Of a stretch of DNA of 64,000 bases, positions 57,545 to 64,000 are shown piece by piece (within the stretch, counting starts at the first letter, position 1; every line of letters starts with the position of its first letter). Source of the stretch: Trissonchulus latispiculum (taxonomy: Eukaryota > Nematoda > Enoplea > Enoplida > Ironidae); the NCBI GenBank assembly GCA_030248195.1, contig JASAND010024090.1, positions 43,626 through 107,625 on the forward strand, in the 5' to 3' direction. The notes beneath the pieces are model-generated. The model did not search any database and had not been told where the DNA came from. It worked only from the letters and a program-made list of their open reading frames with translations. The position numbers and the translations under genes were made by a program.

Positions 57545-58598
57545 AAGAGCATAACAAATAATTTAGTTTTACACAATATAAATTGACATGTAAATTGATT
57601 TTACTCTACATACATAAAACACATTTAATCAATACATAAGGGGGCTCATTTTTGTCATTATTTTTCTCCGATGTGATTAGTATTTGATTGTCCAACGGGA
57701 CACGTTCAGATTTTTATAAAAAAGTCTGAAGTCTTACGCTTGTGAAATAATTTCGTCTCAAAGTAGAGATCCTGGGTTTATTTTACTGGGGGGGGGGCGA
57801 AGGGGGGGGGCCCCCCCCCCCCCACTCGAGCACCTCCCCCCCCACTTTTTTGGGCTTCCCCCCCCACTCACTATAGGGTGCCCAGAAAATGCCAAATTTT
57901 AAGGATTTTTGGTCAAAATTTTCAAAAATTTTCCGGCTTCGCCGGAAATTTTTGATCAAAAATCGCCTTTTTTGGTGCTAAAACTTGATTTTTGAGCACT
58001 TTTAAGCATAGTTATAGCAGTGTATGTGGAAAACAGGCTATTTATACAGCATTTTTAGCATTTTTGGCTCATTTTTTTCCCCCCAATTTTCGACCTCCCC
58101 CCCCCCCCACTAGTGGGGGGGGGGGCGGTCCCCCCACTCTCCCCCCCCCCACTTATTTTTGCCTAAAGTAAACCCAGAGATCTGCGTAGAAACAAGAAAA
58201 GCTGACATTCTGGCCAGGCCGCACAGACCAATAATTTATTCCGGGTCGGCCGAGGATATAAATAATCCCTGATTTCGCTAACATCTCTGCACTACGGCTA
58301 CAGCATCAGTCAATCTTTCAAATTCTTTTGCGAGACATATAATGTGCATTTTGAGAGCCGACTTGTTTTACGTTGCAGAAAATTCTCACAATTGGTAGAA
58401 TGGATTCGGCCAGATAAAACTTATCATATTACAACTGTTTCCGAAACTTTATGTTGGAAGTCGAATAATCTATTTAGGCCTTTAAAACTTTTAAATAAAG
58501 TTTCTAAACTTTATGCTCGGACCCATTATTCAATTGCAAGTTTGAAACTGAAAGCCAACACGACTACTCAAATAAAAACTGGGCAGATATTTACTCAA

Positions 58599-58601
<3 letters not shown>
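57545..58601 (-). repeat. 3' flank of F-box copy 4, duplicate of 33770-34410
   Basis: TTTAGTTTTACACAATATAA (57561) and CATTCTGGCCAGGCCGCACA (~58206) recur near 33770 and 34000. The duplicate is interrupted by the element at 57772. The 105-codon frame at 58344 is not conserved in the counterpart. Confidence 0.75.
57772..58177. mobile_element. Poly-G/C MITE in the F-box copy 4 flank (406 bp)
   Basis: Ends CTGGGTTTATTTTACTGGGG and TAAAGTAAACCCAG; 5-bp duplication AGATC at 57767-57771 and 58178-58182. The uninterrupted counterpart at ~33972 (CAGAGGTCTGCG) has the site once. It contains TTTTCCGGCTTCGCCGGAAA (~57935). The same element, inverted, is at 38976. Confidence 0.9.

Positions 58602-58602
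<1 letters not shown>

Positions 58603-58646
<44 letters not shown>
58603..58646. repeat. (AT)n microsatellite, left of the 58647 element
   Basis: A pure AT run directly abutting the element; AT repeats resume at 59107 on the other side. Confidence 0.95.
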
Positions 58647-58649
<3 letters not shown>

Positions 58650-59106
58650 ACGGGCAGATGAGTAAATTGGACACTTCTAGAAGTGTCCAGACAGATAGAT
58701 AATACATATAATACAGATACAGATAGTACATATAATAATTATTAAATTAAAATGTTATATTAAATTAACAAGATCAAGTAAGAAATTTTTAAAACTTAAT
58801 ATAATATAAGCTAATAAAATTTAGTACCATGGTTTAGAACAATCTGCATGAACTATTAAAAATAAAGTAAAGAATAATGCTGAAGTTAAATAACAACTAT
58901 AAACACAAATATTCTCCATTATTAGGTCTTAGTTCAAAAATTTACGCATCTGTCCAACTTCGTTCTGGACACATAGGTAATTTACTCATCTGTCCGGACA
59001 GAATGCGATAATTGTAAGAATTTATCTATCTGTCTGCGCACATGCATAATTTATCTATCTGTCTGGACACTTCTAGAAGTGTCCAATTTATTCATCTGCC
59101 CGTAAC
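58647..59106. mobile_element. MITE with GTTACGGGCAG termini inside an AT microsatellite (460 bp)
   Basis: Ends GTTACGGGCAGATGAGTAAA and its near-exact inverse. ~55 bp of terminal repeat contains the self-palindrome TGGACACTTCTAGAAGTGTCC at both ends. Both flanks are ATAT, so the target is TA-rich. The interior is AT-rich with several TATCTATCTGTC repeats. No transposase. Confidence 0.88.
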
Positions 59107-59140
59107 ATATATATATATATATTATATATATATATATACA
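59107..59140. repeat. (AT)n microsatellite, right of the 58647 element
   Basis: AT run with one TT break, continuing the microsatellite that ends at 58646. Confidence 0.9.
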
Positions 59141-59253
59141 AGTAACAAAAATGCTCCGCACAAAAGGGGATAATATGTGTGTTGGGCCTATGTCTGTCGT
59201 TTAAATTCCGGTTGAGAAAGCAAGTATATAAATCCAACACAGCAAGTTTGGGT

Positions 59254-59640
59254 GGGTGGTTCTATGGCGAAAGTTGTTCAGTTCGATGCGGGCCTTCATT
59301 TGACTCGAAATTTGACCACTTTTGAAAATTTTAATTTTTGACCCAAAATCGCCTAAGTCCCCACCCCACCCCACCACAGCCCTCTACAGCCACTTTAGGT
59401 ACGCACTTCTATGACAAAAGTTGCTCAGTTCGATGCGGGCTTTCATTTGGTACCAAATTTGACCACTTTTGGAAAATTTTATTTTTGACCCAAAGTCACC
59501 TAAGTCCCCACCCCACCCCACCACAGCCCTATACAGCCACTTTAGGTACGCACTTCTATGACAAAAGTTGCTCAGTTCGATGCGGGCTTTCATTTGGTAC
59601 CAAATTTGACCACTTTTGAAAAATTTTATTTTTGACCACT
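59254..59640 (+). repeat. 147-bp tandem repeat, three units
   Basis: Units start at about 59254, 59401 and 59548 with the landmark GGTACGCACTTCTATGACAA. The first is partial and most diverged. Each contains a CCCCACCCCACCCCACCACAG run. The 93-codon frame at 59338 is repeat-encoded and not a gene. Confidence 0.9.
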
Positions 59641-59668
59641 TGACCCCCTACCCGATTTACCCTTCAAA

Positions 59669-60060
59669 CGGCAAAAGTGGAGCCAGTCCAGCAAAATGGG
59701 TGGGTCGGACGGCAAAACGGTCACCGGAAATGAGCTGGGCGCACCAGAAAACCCCTATAGACAATGTTTTGAGAGGCTATGTACAGTCCTATATGATGTT
59801 CCCGGAAGTCGGTACCGACCGGACCCTCCAGACGGCAAAGTGGAACCAGCCCAGCAAAATGGGTGGGTCGGACGGCAAAACGGACACCGGAAATGAGCTG
59901 GGCGCACCAGAAAACCCCTATGGACAAAGTTTTGAGAGGCTATGCACAGTCCTATATGGTGTTCTTGGAAGTCGGTACCGACTTGACCCTCCCGACAGCA
60001 AAGTGGAACCAGCCCAGCAATATGGGTGGGTCCGACGGCAAAACTGCTTACGGGAATCAA
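59669..60060 (+). repeat. ~164-bp tandem repeat, 2.4 units
   Basis: CGGCAAAGTGGAACCAGCCC recurs at 59669, 59833 and 59996. GAGCTGGGCGCACCAGAAAA and GTCGGTACCGAC-type landmarks repeat as well. The unit is not a multiple of three, so the 182-codon open frame at 59616 shifts frame from unit to unit and is unlikely to be a protein. Confidence 0.88.
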
Positions 60061-60730
60061 TTCGCCGTGCCAGAAAACCTTTGTATGAAAGAATTGAGCT
60101 TTCTAAGTTGAATACACAGCGAGAAATTTCGATTTTTCATTTTTCGAATTTTCACCATTTTTGACCGGCCACTGTGGTCGCATGGGAAGTGATAGAGAAA
60201 CGAGACTTAGCTATTTAGTTAGTTCAATATATGTAGTTTCTGAATATAAAAAGAAATCGGCTCCAGCTCTTAACGTTCGAGCTGCGCAGCGACCACAAAA
60301 ATGGTCACTTTTCGCTCTGAGCCGACTTTGCGGCGCCGCTGCGGCGCTGTGGCGCACCTGCAGCGCAAAAAAAGTAGCGATTCTTAAATGGCGCATGGGG
60401 TACTACCAGACCCTATACCCCTTTAGGTCCGGCCTCCGCTGCAGATTACGTGAAAGAGGCGGAAAGTCAGGACAATACGACCATTAAATAGGAGAAACCG
60501 GAAAAAAAAACATCGCCGCCATAACCGGTCCGGGGCGCAACTTTTTAACGGAAAGTGATACGGGGCTGAAACTTCGCACACATACTAAACTCGATGTGCT
60601 CTACAATTTGCGCATGAAATCTGCGCAGGATCTGCGCAGGATTTTGCGCAGCCTCTGCGCAGCTTATTTTACGGTGTCTCCAGGGACTTTTGACACATAT
60701 TATAGGGGTCGCTGCCGCGACCCCTATGAT
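60061..60730. other. Intergenic DNA with GC hairpins
   Basis: Includes GGCGCCGCTGCGGCGC-like sequence (60330), five CTGCGCAG-type palindromes (60610-60665) and the hairpin AGGGGTCGCTGCCGCGACCCC (60704-60725). No gene is visible. Confidence 0.45.
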
Positions 60731-60890
60731 ATATATATTTTTATATATATTTATATATATTTATATATATTATATATATATTATATATATATATTATATA
60801 TATTATATATATAATATATATATATTATATATATATATATTATATATATATTATATATATATATTTATATATATTTATATATATATATAA
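60731..60890. repeat. (AT)n-rich microsatellite, ~160 bp
   Basis: Imperfect TATATATTTATATA runs; the counterpart near 34412 in the copy 3 flank has only AAATATCC. The isoleucine/tyrosine-rich frames crossing it are artefacts. Confidence 0.95.
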
Positions 60891-61226
60891 ATCGAATGCA
60901 ATCCAAATTTGCATTACATATTTGCTGATCCCAAAAATATTGTTAAGCGAGGCCCTGCGCTAAAGATTGTGAAGTCGGACTGAAAATTGTAGGTATAGCC
61001 GCCATTACAACAGTGCACCCCAGATAATAATTCCCTATTCATGATGACGATGGTTCACAATGATGCCGTATCCAAGGAATATATACCGCATTGGGAACTG
61101 TGTAAAAAAACGGCGACATCGGAGAAAGTAGAAAAAATTGCCAAAAACTGTCCCCCTCAAGTTCAACGCAAATAAAAGTCGTTTAGAAGAGACACACGTA
61201 ACGTTCGATAACACTGAACAAATTAA

Positions 61227-63176
61227 TTACACAGTTTCAAAGTAACCATTCCCATTCAAACAAATGACAAAATTATCCGGGTCTAGATTATCACGACCGG
61301 GAACAACAAAAGGCTTCTCCATGAAAAGGGCATGACGGCCTGCCAAATCTTTCAAATCCCGCTTGGCTTTCATTCGGGCCCCATTCGATCCCAATCTCAG
61401 CTGACTCATACCAGACGTAAATTTATAGGAAAGTAACTTCAAGTCGGTTCCAGCTTCAATTAAAGTTTCTCGTTCCTGAGCCACGGCATCCATCATATCC
61501 ACGAGCACGATAGTGCGTTCAGATTTGATAGTGACAAATTCCAGATTAGGAAGACGTCCCAAAACCTTACCCAACGAGTATGATAATGCAGATGAATAAT
61601 CGTCACTGGAAAACCAAACATCAACATGGACGCTGCTAAGACCTCTTAACAGTGTGTCAAAATAGTTCAAGTAGGTATCTAAGGGCAGGCTGGACTGTTC
61701 TTCAAACATATCTCCAATCTTCAAATTCAAACGGTTAGGACCGGGACAATTACTGTTACTGGAAATAACTCTCCCTGGATCTGTCTTCGCATCTTTTATC
61801 GTGAGCGACCTGAAAGAGGGGCCCACTCGAAACTTGGCCCGCTCGTTGACAAACGAAACGTCGTGAAGCACAAGCTCTTCCAATTTCGGGCAGACAATCT
61901 CATCGTAGAGCTGCAGACGATGCAAAGATAAGTAGGTGATTTGATTCAACAGACCTGAACAGGATAAACCAAAATCGGATATTGCGGCAAACGTTGAACT
62001 TGTAGAATCGAGGGCAAAACTTAAAGACTTCAACTTAGGCCATACAAACTTTTTCAGCACTTCGTATCTGCCAGACTCCCATCGAACGTTTCCATTAAAA
62101 ATCAATGTGATATCCGCAGACTGCAGATTGGGAAGTGGCGGGAGACCGTCTTCCGTCAACTTCCTCAGCGAAATCAAATCCACAGTACACATAAACTTCA
62201 GTTGGGTCAAACCGGGATTGCGAATCAGGAGATCCAATAAAGGTGCAAAGCTCAGAGGCCTTATCGTAACTTGTTGAAGTAGTCCATATTTCGTCAGTTC
62301 AGAAACACAGTCATCGATAACGATATAACTAAGATTGAGAATGTACAAACATTTAAGCTTGGGAAAGCTAACGTTGCTGGGAAAAGCAGCATCAACATCA
62401 TGGTCCTCGTCCTCAGGAAAACCAAAAAACGACAATTCTTCCAACAAGGGACAGCACTGGCTAAGCAGCTTCAACGACTGATAAGATACGCAACAGTCTT
62501 TGACCACCAACGATCTCAGCTGGCAATTCAGTGTTCCCAAGAGTGGAACAAACTCCAGCTCGGAATGCTCAAACAAAGTCTTGACAGAAAACTTTGTCAC
62601 AAACGGTGGAATATAATGAAACAAACGTTCGCCGTCGTCGATGTCGGAAAAGTCCCTCTCCACAAAGCAGGAATACTGAAAGTCAGGAAAACAGAGGAAC
62701 TCAGCAAATGCTCTAAAATCAAGATCATGTGAAGCGCCACGGGGCATACTAATAACATGCAGGGAAATGTTGTCAGGCAAAGATGTCGCGTTGACCAAAT
62801 CATTAAGATCACGCATTTCGGCCCCTAGCGTATGCAAATTAGGAAAGGCAGCCGCAATTCGAACCAGAAATGAGACACCAACAGGACTCAACAGATAGAG
62901 CGCTTTCAGTCCACGAAAGCGTTTCATTGCCCAGGCAATTCTTTGATTCAGAACTTTGCTTTTCTTTGCCAGATATTTAACGTCTTCTCTATTCTCATCG
63001 ATTTTGGCTGCATCAAATCCCAGAAACGTAACATCAGAATAGGAATTAAGGACAAGACGTTGAAACTGCCGTGAAACTCTTTCCAAGGGAACTCTCTGAC
63101 GCCAGGGAAGGCGACGAAAAACATCGACTAAAAGGTGCTCTGGCAACAAAGCGAAAGGACTTGCTTCCTCAGACAT
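61227..63176 (-). CDS. F-box/leucine-rich repeat protein, copy 4 (intact, 649 aa)
   Basis: Expected to act like copy 2 as an SCF-type substrate receptor (family inference). The F-box is at residues ~5-50 (SPFALLPEHLLVDVFRRL, PWRQRVPLERVSRQFQRLVL). Degenerate leucine-rich repeats follow from ~200 to ~560 (CPLLEELSFFGFPEDEDHD; ITYLSLHRLQLYDEIVCPKL). The tail block EKPFVVPGRDNLDPDNF has one extra residue compared with copies 2 and 3. The ATG at 63176 aligns with all paralogues. The coding region is one exon with no frame breaks. Its central and C-terminal parts are close to copy 3. There is no signal peptide. Flanking DNA on both sides is shared with copies 2 and 3, so regulatory sequences were duplicated with the gene. 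Confidence 0.88.
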   Translation of the reverse strand: MSEEASPFALLPEHLLVDVFRRLPWRQRVPLERVSRQFQRLVLNSYSDVTFLGFDAAKIDENREDVKYLAKKSKVLNQRIAWAMKRFRGLKALYLLSPVGVSFLVRIAAAFPNLHTLGAEMRDLNDLVNATSLPDNISLHVISMPRGASHDLDFRAFAEFLCFPDFQYSCFVERDFSDIDDGERLFHYIPPFVTKFSVKTLFEHSELEFVPLLGTLNCQLRSLVVKDCCVSYQSLKLLSQCCPLLEELSFFGFPEDEDHDVDAAFPSNVSFPKLKCLYILNLSYIVIDDCVSELTKYGLLQQVTIRPLSFAPLLDLLIRNPGLTQLKFMCTVDLISLRKLTEDGLPPLPNLQSADITLIFNGNVRWESGRYEVLKKFVWPKLKSLSFALDSTSSTFAAISDFGLSCSGLLNQITYLSLHRLQLYDEIVCPKLEELVLHDVSFVNERAKFRVGPSFRSLTIKDAKTDPGRVISSNSNCPGPNRLNLKIGDMFEEQSSLPLDTYLNYFDTLLRGLSSVHVDVWFSSDDYSSALSYSLGKVLGRLPNLEFVTIKSERTIVLVDMMDAVAQERETLIEAGTDLKLLSYKFTSGMSQLRLGSNGARMKAKRDLKDLAGRHALFMEKPFVVPGRDNLDPDNFVICLNGNGYFETV

Positions 63177-63215
63177 CGTAAAAGGTGCAAGGAAAAAGAA
63201 CCTGCAACAATAGAG
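63177..63215 (-). promoter_or_regulatory. Splice acceptor and 25-nt 5' leader of F-box copy 4
   Basis: On the minus strand CTCTATTGTTGCAG ends at 63202, followed by 25 nt and the ATG at 63176; one A more than in copies 2 and 3. Confidence 0.65.
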
Positions 63216-63246
63216 GCATCAATTAGCATGAATAGTCACTTTCTAC

Positions 63247-63423
63247 CAGACATATGCACGAGGGGAAGTTTTGGGGGGTGAACCGGATTGTTCCGTTTTA
63301 TGCCTAAAAAACCGGAAAAATCCGGATTCTTGGGGGAGGTGAGGGACCCCTCTGGCGGAAGGGGAGTGAGGTCCAGGTCTTGGGGGGAGTGAAACCCCCT
63401 CCCCCCCCCCAAGCACATGTATG
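63247..63423. mobile_element. hAT-like MITE upstream of F-box copy 4 (177 bp)
   Basis: Ends CAGACATATGCACGAGGGG and CCCCAAGCACATGTATG; perfect 8-bp duplication CTTTCTAC at 63239-63246 and 63424-63431. The corresponding site upstream of copy 2 (~24090) is uninterrupted. The interior is G- and C-run rich. It sits ~70 bp upstream of the start codon, inside the presumed 5' intron or promoter. Confidence 0.88.
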
Positions 63424-63431
63424 CTTTCTAC

Positions 63432-64000
63432 TGTGTCTGGTTTAGAGTTTATATACTATAAGATCTGACAGAATTCCGCAACCACCACCAAATAGCCACG
63501 CACCCACAAAGTGAGATTCCATGAGATTTCCCCGACAAAACAGGTCCCCTGGCACATAATCAATAGTACTCAGAAATTTTTTACAAGGAGGAGGGCGGGC
63601 CATGTTGACTGAAACCGACCTCCTCCCAAAATTGCATTCCTCCCTTGGAAATCGCCCCTCTCGGGATTTTTCCTTACCATGGGATTTTTTGGGTGCCCAA
63701 ATTTCAGCAAAAATAGACAAATTTTCAAAAATTTCTGGCTTCGCCAAAGACATTTATCTAAAAATATCTATTTTAGCTGAAATCTAGACGTTTCTAAAAA
63801 TTTTTAGCCTACGTGCAAAACATGTCAAAACAAGTATATATATAACCTCTAAATGGGGAATAATTCCGTCGTTTTTCGCAAAATATACCTACATTCGCCG
63901 TGTGAGAGACTGATACAGCTCTGCTACTTCGCATAACATACTAACTGGGTGTACTTTACTGGGGGGCGCATCGCCACTTTTCGGTTCCCTCCACTCGGCC
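63432..64000. other. Upstream flank of F-box copy 4 and poly-G/C remnant
   Basis: 63432-63570 matches the upstream flank of copy 2 (CCGCAACCACCACCAAATAG at 63477 and 24140). 63590-63790 contains TTTCTGGCTTCGCCAAAGA, a diverged form of the hairpin in the poly-G/C elements. The window ends in non-coding sequence. Confidence 0.5.

Noticed and set aside
59616..60164. 182-codon open frame
   Set aside because: It runs through a ~164-bp tandem repeat whose length is not a multiple of three, so each unit is read in a different frame; no domain is recognisable.

Overview
The window reads as AT-rich animal nuclear DNA: intronless F-box/LRR genes, each preceded by a splice acceptor just upstream of the ATG, in a sea of mostly non-autonomous DNA transposons, long foldbacks, microsatellites and poly-C/poly-G tracts. 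No bacterial-type operons, rRNA, tRNA or CRISPR are visible. The species cannot be named from the sequence alone.

Genes. Only one gene family is convincing: four paralogues of a ~645-residue F-box protein with a leucine-rich C-terminal part, probably a substrate receptor of an SCF-type ubiquitin ligase. Copy 1 (9700-11642, +) carries a one-base frameshift. Copy 2 (22091-24028, -) and copy 4 (61227-63176, -) are intact. Copy 3 (34740-41336, -) is split by a 4,660-bp transposon. Copies 2-4 share flanking DNA on both sides, so they arose by segmental duplication; copy 1 is older and more divergent. All four have a splice acceptor 24-25 nt upstream of the ATG.

Mobile DNA, left to right. 1-9.6 kb: foldbacks, a TTAA-flanked foldback, and a hAT-like element that landed inside a palindrome. 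11.8-21.5 kb: a second foldback, a hAT-like element with another element nested in it, and a repeat carrying two further insertions. 24-34 kb: hAT-like elements, possible coding relics, and an element with GG/CC ends. 35.8-40.5 kb: the composite transposon that breaks F-box copy 3, itself holding a hAT and nested poly-G/C elements. 41.5-51.8 kb: hAT elements, several foldbacks and a 2-kb element with inverted tandem arrays. 52-57 kb: a tandem duplication with nested insertions. 57-61 kb: the duplicated 3' flank of copy 4, expanded by AT microsatellites, a mariner-sized element and two satellite-like arrays.

Many insertions are verified inside the window. The target site duplication is present and an uninterrupted paralogous site exists elsewhere for the elements at 18856, 20306, 35793, 52608, 57772, 58647 and 63247. 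No transposase gene was recognised, so nearly all elements appear to be mobilised in trans.
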